The position numbers were made by a program, and so were the translations under genes. This document shows, piece after piece, positions 1 through 11,703 of a DNA stretch of 46,692 nucleotides. Origin of the DNA: Batkoa obscura. Its lineage: Eukaryota > Entomophthoromycota > Entomophthoromycetes > Entomophthorales > Batkoaceae. Within the stretch, counting starts at the first letter, position 1, and the number at the start of each line of letters is the position of its first letter. The stretch spans positions 1 to 46,692 of the forward strand of contig JASVEC010000121.1 of NCBI GenBank assembly GCA_030770535.1, written 5' to 3'. The notes under the pieces are model-generated. The model did not search any database, was not told the DNA's origin, and worked only from the letters and a program-made list of their open reading frames with translations.

Positions 1-693
1 GCTCACATTGTAAAGAAGCCCCAGTTCAGGCATGTAGCCACTTATTTCGACAAGTCAACGGAAACTAAGGCTTATTTAGCTGTTGATAAAATCAAAAAAG
101 CAATCACTTTGGGCTTTCGTGGAAGTTCAACATTAAAGAATTTTGTCCAAGACGCCAAATATTTTAAGGATCCAATTGTATTCGATAAAAAACAATACAA
201 AGTGCATCGCGGATTTAAACAATGTAGCGATCGATTATTACCAATGTATATTGACAAGTTAAAAGGTTTATTGAATGAACATAAAGATTATAAATTAGTT
301 ATTGTTGGTCATAGTCTAGGTGGTGCAATAGCTACATTAAGTACTTTAATCTTAAGACAAAATCTAAACTTGAAAGACGATAGGCTTGCAGTTTTTACTT
401 TTGGTGAACCAAGAGTGGGTGATAAGGAATTTGCACGTTATTTGAATCAACAAACTTTTACTTTAACTCGAGTTGTTAATGGTAATGACATGGTTCCTCA
501 TTTACCTCCACAAATTAAATTGTTGTCCGATTATTATCACCATCACAATGAGATCTGGGTAAACGGTAGTAAAGATGTCTATTGTAATGATAACTATCTA
601 GAAGATCCTAACTGTTCTGCTTCAAAATGGTATGCCCCTTCAGTGAATGATCACTTGAAAATTTGGGGTATCACATTAGGTGGTAAATGTTAA
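1..693 (+). pseudogene. Secreted class-3 lipase, 3' part, cut by window edge
   Basis: C-terminal part of a Rhizomucor-type triacylglycerol lipase; the 5' end lies outside the window. From about position 34 the reading frame is open to the TAA at 691-693 and shows the oxyanion-side FRGSS, the nucleophile elbow GHSLGG, the Asp motif NDMVPHLPP and the catalytic His in NDHLKIWG. The C-terminus LGGKC matches the paralogues at 8060, 12388 and 22841. The first 33 bases encode SHCKEAPVQ in another frame, so one extra G near position 33 shifts the frame. This is either a recent pseudogene or a sequence error, since everything downstream is intact. Bases 301-443 are identical to the 12388 gene and 241-525 differ at about 3 sites from the 2169 pseudogene, suggesting gene conversion. 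Confidence 0.8.
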
Positions 694-791
694 TTATATA
701 ATAAATAATAATAAGTTATAATAACAAAGATTGATAAATTTTAGCTTTTTATTTAATTTATTTCCATTTAAAGCAGATAATTAAGTTATAT

Positions 792-888
792 GGTGATGTA
801 TTTTTTGTTCAAGATTTTTACTAATAATCTTTCCACTCAAATAGTGCTTGAAAAGTCGAAAAAATGGTGAAATCAAAAAAATATCCCC
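792..888 (-). repeat. Miniature TIR element (MITE), family M1
   Basis: Copy of the recurrent roughly 98-bp element. It starts GGTGATGTATTTT and ends ATATCCCC, with flanking ATAT at 788-791 and 889-892 as a 4-bp target duplication. The central segment with AGTGCTTGAAAA is the reverse complement of the TTTTTAAGCGCTATTTGAG core. Confidence 0.8.
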
Positions 889-1536
889 ATATAATATCAC
901 CCAAAAGTGAGTACATTGAAACATTTAATAATTACAAAAAAACTACAATTTTATTCATTTATTAAAACAAAAATTATTTCAAGAAAACAAGACAAATCGG
1001 CTGAAAATAAAGTAAATTAAAAGCATATTTGAAGCTGGTTATTATATATACCTAGTTTTATCAATAGAATATTTTATGGATTTTTAGTATTTTAGTATTT
1101 TTAAGATTCAAGAACATTTTCAACTTAGTTTTGGTTTAAAATGACCTTTTAAAAAATCACCATAATTTTACAGATGAAATGTAATAGGCTTATAAAATCA
1201 GTATCTTTAAAGAGAGCTTCTTTATATTATTGATAATAAAATTATTTTCAATGATATTAGATACAAGTTTTTAATATCAAATATTAAAACTAAAAAATTT
1301 AGCTAACAATCTTATTAAATCTTAAACTGCTAAAATGTGAACAAAATACTATAATAAATAAACGATCCTATTTATTTTATGACATTTTATTTAAATACTA
1401 TTAGTTTAGTTAAAATAAATTCTTTCATATTATTAATAGCTTTATGTCTAACTAATGATCTTGCTTTAATTTAACTTAAAGCTTAAGAGTGTTTAATGCT
1501 AGTGCCATTATACCTTTAATTAATATAAATAGTATA

Positions 1537-1625
1537 GAGGCGTTTTTTAGCTTCATTACTCTTTCCATCTTAAACACTATTTGAGTAGAAAAATTGTAAT
1601 TCTTAAACACAAAAATACATCCCCC
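1537..1625 (+). repeat. Miniature TIR element (MITE), family M1
   Basis: Core TTAAACACTATTTGAGTAGAAAAATTG reduced by small deletions (89 bp); right end ACATCCCC is intact. The left end (GAGGCG) is degraded and there is no clean target duplication. Confidence 0.65.
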
Positions 1626-2168
1626 CATATGCTGTATTAAAGTTTTGAATAGATGTAGAAAATAAAATCTGAATAGATAAAAAAAATCAAAATGAACCAA
1701 TCCATTTCTTCTTAGCAAAAGCTGGACAACAATTGAAGTATATATTTTTGATTTGGTTTAAATATATCAAGACATGATGGTGCCAGGTTTTTCTAATAAA
1801 AAAGGATACTTGTTTCCTTAGTATTATGATATTGTACACTGCTTTTAAACTAGTGAAATTGTTTAATTATATTAAATGGTAGCATTTATATGATACGATA
1901 GTAGAGTATGTTATAGTAAAAATAAAACTGTAGCATATAATTTAATTAAAATATGGTGGATGTAGAATTTTATTAGATCTATATATGATAACAATCTGAA
2001 TTATTCGCAAAGCGTGTTTCTACTATATAGTCAGATTACTTACATATAAAATTTTAGTATAATTGTAAGAAATATGTAATTATTAGAAAGTATGAAATCC
2101 TATAAATTGTATTATCATATTCATTAAACGCCATTATTAAATCTAGCAGCCTATAATATATAATATAA

Positions 2169-3228
2169 ATGCTTTAAGCTACAACAACCTAATCTTTATT
2201 GCTTTACCTTATAATATAGCATTAATTCATAGTCAAACAAATGGAAATAATCGCAACACTTCTACACCACTGTCATTATCAATGTCAACATTCTATCGTC
2301 AAGTAAGTATAAATCTAGCTTAAACTCAAATACCAATATGAAATCGGCTGAAGATGCTTACTTTGAAGACTTGATGGAAAATCCAAACTGTTAAAAAACA
2401 TACCGAATTAGAACCTTTAGAACAAAACAGATCACAGATGTTTGAAATATAAACCAAATTAAAGATGAGTGATGTTCAAGTTAGTAAATATTATGCTAGA
2501 TTGGCTGGTGCTGCTTATTGTAATGATCGAAATTCAAGAAACTGGCCCTACTATCGTTGTAATGAAACCCCAATTCAGCATCAAGGAACTCCATTTAACA
2601 AAGAACAGGAACCAAAGCTTCTTTAGCATTGATAAAAACAAAAAAGCAATCACTTTAGGCCTCCATAGAAGTTCAACGTCAAAGAATTTTATCCAAGATG
2701 CTAAATATTAAAGGATCTAGCTGTACTAATAACTAGTGGTATAAAGTTGATTGCAGGTTTAGGCAGTTGGTGATTATTGCCAATGTATATTGACAAGTTA
2801 AAAGGTTTATTGAATGAACACAAAGATTATAAATTAGTTATTGTTGGTCATAGTCTAGGTGGTGCAATAGCTACATTAAGTACTTTAATCTTAAGACAAA
2901 ATCTAAACTTGAAAGACGATAGGCTTGCAGTTTTTACTTTTGGTGAACCAAGAGTGGGTGATAAGGAATTTGCACGTTATTTGAATCAACAAACTTTTAC
3001 TTTAACTCGAGTTGTTAATGGTAATGACATGGTTCCTCATTTATCTCCACAGATTAAATTGTTATGCAATTGTTATAATTAAAGTGGGGATATATAGGTA
3101 AATGACAAGAAGGATGTATATTTTAGAAATAGCAATTTAGAAGACACTGATCGCTCTGTATCAAAATCGTATATTCCTTTGTTGAATGATCATTTATGTA
3201 TTTAAGATATTAGATTGGGTAGTATATA
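2169..3228 (+). pseudogene. Decayed class-3 lipase with a converted active-site block
   Basis: Alignable from ATGCTTTAAG at 2169 (compare ATGCTCTTAAG of the paralogues) to a degraded C-terminus next to a miniature element. Several stops and frame breaks lie in the propeptide, in the segment before GHSLGG and in the last 50 codons (for example the tail reads ATTTATGTATTTAAGAT where relatives encode HLxIWGI). In contrast 2777-3060 is an open, almost perfect copy of 241-525 of the first lipase, including GHSLGG and the Asp motif NDMVPH. A dead gene with a fresh patch in the middle is best explained by gene conversion. Confidence 0.85.
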
Positions 3229-3310
3229 AGGAATGCTTTTTTGATTTCGTTACTTTCTCCATTTTTTAAGCGCTATTTGAGTAGAAAAATTGTTAGTGAA
3301 ATTCTTAAAA
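3229..3310 (+). repeat. Miniature TIR element, right end eroded
   Basis: GGAATGCTTTTTTGATTTCGTTAC followed by the family core TTTTTTAAGCGCTATTTGAG. The right terminus is lost after CTTAAAAAAAGGTG. It directly abuts the end of the 2169 lipase pseudogene. Confidence 0.65.
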
Positions 3311-3518
3311 AAAGGTGTCAATATTTTTTATTTATAATTTTTTTACAATGCCCATAAACATTATAAAATCTATCATCTAAAAAAATAGAACATATATAAT
3401 ATAAGTATATTATTTGTTATTCTTAAGCCACTATCATTTGATGCCTTAATTCTAATAGGAGCAGTTTGTAATGATAAAAAGCAAAATCTCAATACCAAGC
3501 TATAATATAAATATATCT
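3311..3518. other. Short AT-rich spacer
   Basis: Spacer between the eroded miniature element and the 3' end of ATG15. No feature is recognised. Confidence 0.5.
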
Positions 3519-4875
3519 TTAATTTGTAAAATCCCATTTAGTACAATCGGTACAATTAGATTTTGAGAAGCAATTAACATTTAAGGGTTTGGTATTATTC
3601 ATCCACTGAACTAAAATATTATCAATAACACCAGCAATAGTATGATGAAGTAACGTTTCAGACCATCCCAAATCCTTTTTGGTATCAAATACACATTTAG
3701 TAGCTGTGTGACATTTGCTATCCATCCCATAACCAGCAATATAGCAAAGAGATAATGCACCATTGCTAAAATAGTAAGTAAAAAGCACATTTTATGTTAA
3801 AACTCAAATATTGACTTACCAAGTACCCAAAAATAGAGGATCTGCATTATTACCAAAATGAAAGATAGCTGGTTTTTGAGTTTTGTTCAACTCTAGACCA
3901 AGTCTTCTAGCATAAAGACGATCTGGTGGTGCCTCAAAAGTAACTGCAATCTGGTCATATTTTAATGCTACTAATGAAGCCAATGCTCCACCCAAAGAAT
4001 GACCCACCAAAATAAATTGGGCATTGGGGTATTTTTCTCTGGCTTCTTTATAAATTAACTATTGTAAAGATAACTGTTAACATTAACCCTCTTTAAGAAA
4101 CTTGAAACAACATTACCTCTGCACCATGGAAATATGTAGTATTTCTCTGAGCACTTTTATTTACACATTCGGTATTACACGTTTTATTATCTTTTGCACA
4201 AGAGCAAACTTTAGAAAAATCAAAATTAGTGACTCCACAACAACAAGAAAACATTAGGTTATCTGAGTCTCTATCTGATGGACTAGTAGAACTATCACCA
4301 CCTGGTAGATAAGGTGGTGAAGTACCTTTAAATGATATAACCATGTTTTTTTCTTCTCTGTCTGAAAATATATATCCTCTTATCTTTTTCTTTTTCCACC
4401 CGAATGGTTGTTTCTTATTCATTTAATCAAATAAAATTCACAAAAATAAAAACAAACTTACTACATCCCACTCCTTCCCAATATCTTCCCAAGGCTTGTC
4501 AGGCAAAGTATCATAAGCATGAGCTGCCATTTTAGCTAAGGTCAAAATACCTTCTTTTGATTCTAAGGTAATTTCATCGTCGTTGTTAATAAATATCTCA
4601 TCCTTATCTTTATTAGCAATAAGTACTTTACTAAGGCTCTCTAAATTAAGTTTATAAGTTGGCGTGTAATCTTTATTCTTATCAGCATCCCATTGTTGGA
4701 TAGCTGAGTTCTTTTTATTGTTGACTTTAATTTGTGGCTCTGGGGACCCAAAATGAAAGATGTGTTTTAGGTTTAATTCATCCGTTTGGCCCTTAATCTG
4801 GAATCCAGTTTGCCGCTGTTGTTGACAGTTGGTGGAGGTGAGGAATAATAAATAGTGAAATAGTGAAAAATACAT
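3519..4875 (-). CDS. ATG15: Atg15-type autophagic body phospholipase/lipase
   Basis: Vacuolar lipase that breaks down autophagic-body membranes (family knowledge). Four exons: 4875-4462, 4413-4117, 4058-3820 and 3765-3519, joined by GT..AG introns of 48, 58 and 54 bp. Phases agree throughout and give 398 residues. Seen in the protein: an N-terminal hydrophobic signal-anchor (residues 1-16), KGTS, the Atg15 hallmark NLMFSCCCG, GHSLGGALAS with nucleophile Ser258, FEAPPDRL, HFGNNADPLF with probable Asp310, GYGMDSKCHT, GWSE and HHTIAGVI with probable His357/358, and the C-terminal CTDCTKWDF. The CNG after NADPLFLGT is split by intron 3 and supports that splice. It is divergent from LYS9, with about 970 bp between their starts. 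It is a class-3 lipase but from a different subfamily than the neighbouring secreted lipases, so it is not part of that expansion. No frame breaks. Confidence 0.88.
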
Positions 4876-5846
4876 TACAAGTCAAGCTTGGTTTAAAAAT
4901 ACAAAAAAAATCTAAAGTTAAAAAATTAATCTGACTAAAATTAAATTTAATCTCATTTTTTATCTAATCTAATAGTGACTGTTAAAAATCCTATAAATTT
5001 TGCGATTTTGTATAAATTTTGATAAAATTAGTAAAATTTTATCTCCAACAATTTATATCTCATTATGAAATAATCTCCACTCTTATTCACCCTAAAATCG
5101 TCTTATAAAACCCCACCAATAATAGTCAATACAACTGCCAATGCTTTAGTAAAATAAAGCATTCAATTTATCCAGATCAGTTGACCGTGAGAACAAAGAA
5201 GAAATGAAACTTTAAGGGGAGTTTAAAAATATTTGAAAATATACCAATAAAATAGCGCGGCGCTCCAATTTGGTTGGTTAAAAAGACTACTTTCTAATTA
5301 TTTTCTCTAAACTTAAAGCTGAATTTGAGTTGAGTGATGTCACTGAATAAATGCAGCTGATCAAAGCTGTCAAAGTTGATGAAGAGTAGATATAGAATAT
5401 TATTAAAGATAGAAAATTAAAGCGGATATATGATGGAAAGATAATATAAGGATTTACCTACACTAAAAAATATTTTAAGGGCTATCTTTTATTTTAAGTA
5501 TTTGTTAAAATTACAGTTGCTATTAGCTAATAGAAATAAAGTTGTAAAACATGGCTCATGTAACCCAAGTGATAATTTTTTTATTTAACAAATATTAATC
5601 ATATGACTTCCATCCATTACATTTATTATGTGTTTCAGGGCTAAGTTTCGAGAAAATGATAGTCACATTGTATAAGTAACCAATAACATTTTTCATTTTA
5701 AGAAAGTTTAAGTTTTATATTAAAAAAAGGTGTAAGGGTAATTAGCAAAAGTTTATAATGTAAACGACAGAAAAAAGTATAAATAAGAAAAAAAAAGTAA
5801 TGAAATTGACTTTATTTTACTTTGTTTCTTCTAAAATCATTTTTGT
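4876..5846. promoter_or_regulatory. Divergent ATG15 / LYS9 promoter region
   Basis: About 970 bp between two divergent starts. AT-rich, with no open frame of note and no transposon remnant found. It must contain both core promoters, but no regulator site can be assigned with confidence. Confidence 0.45.
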
Positions 5847-7642
5847 ATGAATATGCTTTCCAACTTTTTAAATGGTAATTCGGAGGTTAAAAAGTAAGTT
5901 TATTTTGTACTCATCAAATTATTACAAAGTTTATTTTTACACTATTAGAATTCTACTTCTTGGTTCGGGCTTTGTTGTACCACCATGTTTGGAATATTTA
6001 GCAAAAAATAAAAACAACCAAATAACTATGGGTAAGCTAATTTTACTTACTATTCGAATCCTAAACCAATTTTCTATTAGCCTCTTTGGACCTTGAACGT
6101 GCTTATGAGTTAGCAGCAAAAAGACCAAATATTAAAGTAACTTCTGTTGATGTTACGGATGACTCTAGTTTAGATGACTTGATTTCTAAACACGATATAG
6201 TCATTAGGTAATATTATTTTACAAAGATACTAAAGTATTACTTATTAATTTAATAACTCCAGTTTAATCCCTTATATTTTTCATTGCAACGTCATCAAAT
6301 CAGCGATAAAATTCCAAAAGGATGTGGTAACTACATCTTACATCTCAGATGAGATGGCTAAGTTTGATGAAAGGTAAACTTAATTCATGATTCATTAACT
6401 CCTATTAACAATGGACTTCAGTGCTAAAAAAGCCAATGTTATGATTATGAATGAGATTGGACTTGATCCAGGAGTTGATCATTTATATGCTTTAAAAACA
6501 ATTAATGAAGTACACGAAGAAGGGGGCAAAATCTTATCCTTTTTAAGTTATTGTGGTGGTTTACCTGCACCTGAAGCTTCCGATAATCCTTTAGGTTATA
6601 AATTTTCATGGTCAAGTAGAGGTGTTCTATTGGCTTTAAGAAATTCAGCTAAATTCCTTAAAGATGGCGAGGTAAAATTAAAATCTAATTCAAAAATTAA
6701 AATACTTAGCTTATTGTCAGGTAGTTGAAGTTAAAGGCAGCGAGTTGATGCATTCTGCTAAAAAAATCGATATTTTACCAGCTTTAGCAGTAGTTGGTTA
6801 TGCCAATAGAGATTCTTCTGGATATCGCGAAAGATACAATATCCCAGAAGCTAAAAATGTTTTAAGAGGCACTTTAAGGTATGAAGGTTTTTGTGAATTT
6901 ATCCAAGCTTTGGTGGATCTCGGATTTTTAAATGATGAACCACAATCTTACCTTACAGATGAATCTCCAGGTCTTAAATGGAAAGAAGTGCTGTTTAAGG
7001 TGCTTGGTATTGAAGAGGACAATGAAGAGTACGGCTTTATTATATTTTTTTAAAACAACTTCTAATAAATTTATAGGATAGTAAAAATGGCCATTTTTAA
7101 TAAAATTGAATGGGCTACCAAAGAAATCAAAGAAAAGATATTTAGTGGAATAAGATGGTAACCAATAGACAGTAATTTTATAAAATCACTAATACCCAAT
7201 TTTAGGCTAGGTCTCTATTCCGATGCACCATGTACTAAACGGGGAGGTAATTTATTGGATAGTTTGTGCGCTACTTTAGAAGAAAAGATGGCTTACGAAG
7301 ACGGAGAAAAGGATATGGTTCTTTTGCAACATACTTTTGAAGTAGAGACAAAAGATAACCTAAAACAAACACGCACTTCCACTCTTATTGAATATGGTGA
7401 GCAAAATGGTTTCACTGCTATGGCTAAACATGTTGGTATCCCTTGTGCGGTTGCTTGTCAGTTGATTTTGGATGGTGAGTTTTTAATGATTTTTTATATC
7501 TTATTCAATTATTAATGTTTTCATAGGAAAAATGAGAGTACCTGGTGTACATGCTCCTATCATTAAGGATATTTATTTACCTTTATTAAAGGAATTGGAA
7601 GCTGAAGGTATCGTTTGTAAAGAAAAAATTATTGAACACTAA
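5847..7642 (+). CDS. LYS9: Saccharopine dehydrogenase (NADP+, L-glutamate-forming)
   Basis: Seventh step of the fungal alpha-aminoadipate lysine pathway: joins aminoadipate semialdehyde and glutamate to form saccharopine; cytosolic by family knowledge. Nine exons: 5847-5893, 5949-6031, 6081-6207, 6263-6373, 6422-6671, 6721-7028, 7077-7157, 7206-7474, 7527-7642. All introns are 48-55 bp GT..AG and the phases close exactly, giving 463 residues, the usual length. The start at 5847 is chosen because only this frame joins exon 1 to the Rossmann strand KILLLGSGFVVPP. Other landmarks: SYISDEM, NEIGLDPGVDHL, SYCGGLPAPEASDNPLGYKFSWS, RYEGFCEF, GGNLLDSLCATLEEKM and GIPCAVACQLILDG. No frame break. It is not fused to a dehydratase domain as in some other lineages. 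Confidence 0.92.
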
Positions 7643-8059
7643 GTCTATCTTTTTAAATGTATTAAATTTAATTTTCCAAATTATAACTTTCCAAAAAAAT
7701 GATGTGTGTTAGACTTTTTATCCTTCTGTTTGTCTTATTTTAAAAAGTTTATTAATTTGTGAAAGGAGCATAGATATTTTTTAAGAGACTCTAAGTGTAT
7801 GAAGCTTTCTAAAAAATAAACAAAATAGAATAAGCTACTATAAATTAAAATAGAACATAATCGAACTTGAACTACAATTGAAAATTATTTAATATTAAAA
7901 AATTAGTATTTGATAAAATTAAAAATGATAAGTTTTTTCTAGTACTTTAATTTAATAATTTAAATATGTATCCAACCTCATCAAATATTATTAACTATGA
8001 TATTCGATTCAAATAAAGAGCTAAAAACTCAAAACTTTATTAGATATAGTTGATTGAAA
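7643..8059. other. Convergent intergenic spacer
   Basis: Spacer of 417 bp between the 3' ends of LYS9 and the 8060 lipase. Very AT-rich; both 3' untranslated regions must lie here. No other feature is seen. Confidence 0.5.
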
Positions 8060-9133
8060 TTAACATATGCCACCCAATTTAATACCCCAAATATTCAAAT
8101 GATCTTCTACTGAAGGAGTATACCATTTCGAGGCGGAACAATTGGGATCTTCTAGATAGTCATTATTACAATAAATATCTTTGTTTCCATTTATCCAGAT
8201 CTCGTGATGATGATGATAATAATTGGATACGAATTTAAGCTGTGGAGGTAAATGAGGTACTATATCATCGCTATTAACAGCTCTAGTTAAAGTGAAAGTT
8301 TGCTGATTTAAATAGTGTGCGAATTCTTCATCTCCAATCCTTGGCTGGCCATAAGTGAAAACTTCTAATCTCTCATCCTTTAAACCAAGCCTTTGTCTTA
8401 ACATTAAAGCACTTAACACACTTATTGCACCGCCCAAGCTATGACCAACAACAACTAATTTGTAATGTTTATGTTTGTTCAATGACTCTTTTAATCTGTC
8501 AATATATAATGGTAATAAGCTATCAGTACATTGTTTGAACCCACGATGGACTTTATATTCTTTATTATTCAGTGCAATAGAATCTTTAAAAACTTTGGCA
8601 TCTTGAATGAAATTCCTTAACGTTGAGCTTCCACGGAAAGATAATACCACTACTTCCTTATTTTTATCAACTGCCAGATAAGCTTTTGATTCGGTAGTTT
8701 TGTCATTATAAGTAGCTACATGTTGAATTGGTATTTCTTTACAATGCGAGCATGACCAGGCCTCTAAATTTGTGTCATTACAGTAAGCTGCCCCAGCCAA
8801 TCTAGCATAATATTTACTAGCTTGTATGTCACTCACTTTCAACTGAGTTGGGATCTCAGACGCTCGCAAAGTATCCTCTTCCTGTGGTTCCAATTTCACA
8901 TTTTCTTTTAAATAGTTCAAGTTTTCCATCAAGTCCTTAAAGTAGTCATCTTCAACTAAACTTCTGTTAATATTAATACTTGGGTCAACTTTATTATTAT
9001 TTAAAGATAACACGTTAGAACTGGTAATATTAGTAGTAGCACTGTTGCGATCACTTTGAACTGTTTGGCATTGGGTTAATAATACTCCATAAAATAAAAC
9101 AATAATCATTGAATTATTATAACTTAAGAGCAT
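8060..9133 (-). CDS. Secreted triacylglycerol lipase (class 3), intact
   Basis: Intronless, 357 residues. Likely secreted ester/triglyceride hydrolase of the Rhizomucor/Rhizopus lipase family. Seen: N-terminal signal peptide (hydrophobic 8-20, then QCQTVQ), an Asn-rich propeptide to about residue 95 with the conserved YFKDLMENLNYLKENVKLEP, and a mature domain starting near LKVSDIQASKYYARLAGAAYC. Catalytic triad: Ser232 (GHSLGG), Asp290 (SDDIVPHLPP), His345 (EDHLNIWG). FRGSS at 166-170 forms the oxyanion side. Cysteines near 118, 128, 131, 202, 322, 332 and 357 fit disulfides. It differs from its neighbours at YGQPRIGDEEFAHY where they have GEPRVGDKEFARY, so it lacks the shared converted block. 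A TATAAAA lies about 70 nt upstream of the ATG. Confidence 0.93.
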   Translation of the reverse strand: MLLSYNNSMIIVLFYGVLLTQCQTVQSDRNSATTNITSSNVLSLNNNKVDPSININRSLVEDDYFKDLMENLNYLKENVKLEPQEEDTLRASEIPTQLKVSDIQASKYYARLAGAAYCNDTNLEAWSCSHCKEIPIQHVATYNDKTTESKAYLAVDKNKEVVVLSFRGSSTLRNFIQDAKVFKDSIALNNKEYKVHRGFKQCTDSLLPLYIDRLKESLNKHKHYKLVVVGHSLGGAISVLSALMLRQRLGLKDERLEVFTYGQPRIGDEEFAHYLNQQTFTLTRAVNSDDIVPHLPPQLKFVSNYYHHHHEIWINGNKDIYCNNDYLEDPNCSASKWYTPSVEDHLNIWGIKLGGIC

Positions 9134-9202
9134 CTTTATAATATATTATAGATAATTAATTCAATGTAAAATTTTATAAATATAACGTTATAAGTTTTAA
9201 GG

Positions 9203-9209
9203 TTTTATA
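9203..9209 (-). promoter_or_regulatory. TATA box of the 8060 lipase
   Basis: TATAAAA on the minus strand, about 70 nt before the ATG at 9133. The same spacing is found in front of the lipases at 12388, 17419 and 22841. Confidence 0.5.
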
Positions 9210-9908
9210 TTTTTCCAATTTGCGTATGTTTGTAATCGCCATATTATAATCATATTACATGATCAGTTTACCTAATAGGAATATGTTTAATGAATAGTTT
9301 AGATTGTAAAGTATACTGTAAATTCGTCAAGTATAGTTTAATTCAAATGTTCTTTAGATTAATTGATTTACCTTCTGTAGTTTAATTATTTATTAATGTA
9401 TCCAACTTCCCTGTCATTTAAATGTTTTTACTCAATCAAACTAATTAAGTACTGGTCTAAATCCAAAGGAAAAGAGAATATTATATCATAGAGGAAATAT
9501 GAATTCTTTGTTTTATTAGAAAATATCTGACTCAATAAGCTTATTATCTTTTAAATTAGCTTAACAACACGGAATTTAATTACTATCCGACTTTTACTTG
9601 GGAGAAATTCTGTTATTTTATCTTTTTATCATGTTTATTCTTAAATCTTTTATTATACTTCTAAATTATTACGAGTACTGAAAAAATTATTAATTTCTTT
9701 TATGCAAACCTTGTCTTTGAATTAACGATTTATGTTGTTTAAATTGATAATTTACACTTGAGTAAAATAAACTGATTATAAGATATCATTGCATATATAT
9801 CGAATACATATTTTTTTAACAAAATAAAATGTTAATGTCATATTTTGTATATTGATTGGTAAAAACTTTTTAAGATGACTATATTATTTATAAACAAAAC
9901 TACTAAAT

Positions 9909-10006
9909 GGAGGTGTTTTTTTTGGTTTCCTCACTTTTCCGTTTTTAAAGCGCTATTTAAGTGAAAAATTTGCTAATAAAATTCTTAAGAAAAAAAATAC
10001 TTCCCC
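9909..10006 (+). repeat. Miniature TIR element (MITE), family M1
   Basis: 98 bp, GGAGGTGTTTTT...ACTTCCCC, with target duplication AAAT at 9905-9908 and 10007-10010. Confidence 0.85.
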
Positions 10007-10343
10007 AAATATTTGTTTAAAATCATAAAATTCAAATTTAAATCTACTATTCGTAATGAATAAAAAAAATTTTGGCTTTATCACTTTTCTTATTAAGTAT
10101 TATAAAATCTAATGCTCAAGACTTGTTTAGTTTATATTGTAAAAAGCTGAAAATTAAAATTTTTATAATAACTTGGTGAAAAAATGCATAAAATATAAAA
10201 AAGCTATGAATAAAGTACAAAGTTATACTAGTAACAATAATAAAAAAATATAAATAAAAAATATTTACAATAAAAAGTTGAAGATGTAGCTAAAGTTCAG
10301 GATTCAATTTTTATATAATATTATATTTTCAATAAAAACATGT

Positions 10344-10442
10344 GGGGATGTATTTCTGTATTTAAGAATTTTACTAACAAATTTTTCACTTAAATAGCGC
10401 TTAAAAAATGGAAAAAATAATGAAGTCAAAAAAAAGACTCCC
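10344..10442 (-). repeat. Miniature TIR element (MITE), family M1
   Basis: 99 bp, GGGGATGTATTTCTG...GACTCCC, flanked by ATGT at 10340-10343 and 10443-10446. A target that is not pure A/T makes this duplication especially convincing. Confidence 0.88.
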
Positions 10443-10539
10443 ATGTGTTTATATAGTCTTATAATCCTGGGTGAAACTGATAATTATATGCTCCAAGTTG
10501 TATAATTAAAACAGACTTTGATCTATAAACACAATATAT

Positions 10540-10638
10540 GGGGCTGTTTTTTTTGGTTTCATAACTTTTTCCATTTTTCAGGCGCTATTTGAGCAGAAAG
10601 ATTATTAGTAAAACTATTAAGCAAAAAAATACATCCCC
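10540..10638 (+). repeat. Miniature TIR element (MITE), family M1
   Basis: 99 bp, GGGGCTGTTTTTTTTGGTTTC...ATACATCCCC, flanked by ATAT (10536-10539, 10639-10642). Its left end GGGGCTGT..GGTTTCA is closer to the autonomous transposon left end than in other copies. Confidence 0.88.
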
Positions 10639-10835
10639 ATATGCTTATTATATAGGCTATAAAAAACAAACAAAAAAACAAAAAAACAAAAACAGGCCCA
10701 ATAAGAATGATATAATTAAAAAGTAAATTAAATAAGATACATAGTTTTTAATACAAAAGCAAAGCATAATAAATACTTGGATAATTAAAATATAATTTAT
10801 AAAACTACTTTTTACAATTTGTATTATTTTACTAA

Positions 10836-10902
10836 ACTATACAAAACTATTAAAAGTTTAAACTAACTTTAAAACTTTTTTATCTAAACTGATTTATATA
10901 GG
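10836..10902 (-). repeat. Dispersed repeat, partner of 15022-15087
   Basis: Reverse complement shares AAATCAGTTTAGATAAAAAAGTT and AAACTTTTAATAGTTTT with 15022-15087. Nature unknown; possibly an eroded transposon piece. Confidence 0.45.
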
Positions 10903-11703
10903 TGACATTATTTTATAGTTAATTTTAAATAAATCTATATTATTTTTTGTTCTTACTTTTGATGCTTTTTTGGTTTTTTCAAAAACAATTATTAAAACTT
11001 TACTTATTTTTTATATTTTATTATTAATAGGCTTAATAATCTTTGATATTTATAATAAAAATAAACTATAATAATATTACTATTTTTTTGAATTTAATAG
11101 AAATTCCCGGATCAGTAAGGCCTTTAATAATATAGCCTATATGTCGATATTAACTGAAGTTGTAGTATGTAAATAAATGTATATTCCTATAAAAGCTTAT
11201 TGAAAAATATTTATAAACAACTGTCTTATAGCCAACATTGTAAATTCGCTATTAAATAAACAAATAAATAATTTCAACATTATATTATAATATTGATATA
11301 TTACTAAGTTAATAAATAGCTGTATAGAAGGGAATGGTTAACCTCAAGACTATAACTAATCATCCTTATATAGTACAAGCAATATAATAGTTCTTACCTA
11401 TTATAATTATAATTGTTTACTTTTTAGCTATTTATTAACTTAATTATTAATAATTTAAGTAATTTTAATACTTAAGGATTGATCTTTATTATTTAGCAAA
11501 CTACTTGCTTAATAAATATTGAAACTTTTAAATTTTCTATCATTTTTACAAAATAAGCTCGAATTAATTTTTAATTTTTTATAGATTTTATAACTTTAAT
11601 TAAAATTATATCAGGTTTTTTAATCTATAAGATACTGAATAATACAGTTTATTATTAAGTTTAATAAAATATAATTCGTTTTTATTGTTTTATATTTTCA
11701 ATG

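Larger units (their letters stand above)
694..2168. other. AT-rich intergenic stretch with two miniature transposons
   Basis: Spacer between two same-strand lipase copies. It holds miniature elements at 792-888 and 1537-1625. The open frame of 80 residues at 1476-1718 overlaps the second element and is not coding. Nothing else is recognised. Confidence 0.6.
9210..10835. other. Upstream lipase region and MITE cluster
   Basis: The first roughly 500 bp is alignable with the upstream regions of the other lipases (shared CCAACTTCCCTGTCATTTAAATG-type block near 9406, AATTAAT blocks, CTATCCGACTTTTA near 9585), so promoter and gene were duplicated together. From 9900 on it holds three miniature elements. 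No gene found. Confidence 0.5.

Noticed and set aside
4093-4422. ATG15 pieces as separate small cysteine-rich genes
   Set aside because: Canonical introns with matching phases join the four pieces into one Atg15 protein with all family motifs in order.
5872-6096. Frame beginning MVIRRLKSK as the LYS9 start
   Set aside because: It reads through intron 1 and into intron 2; the ATG at 5847 with the 5894-5948 intron gives the proper Rossmann motif.
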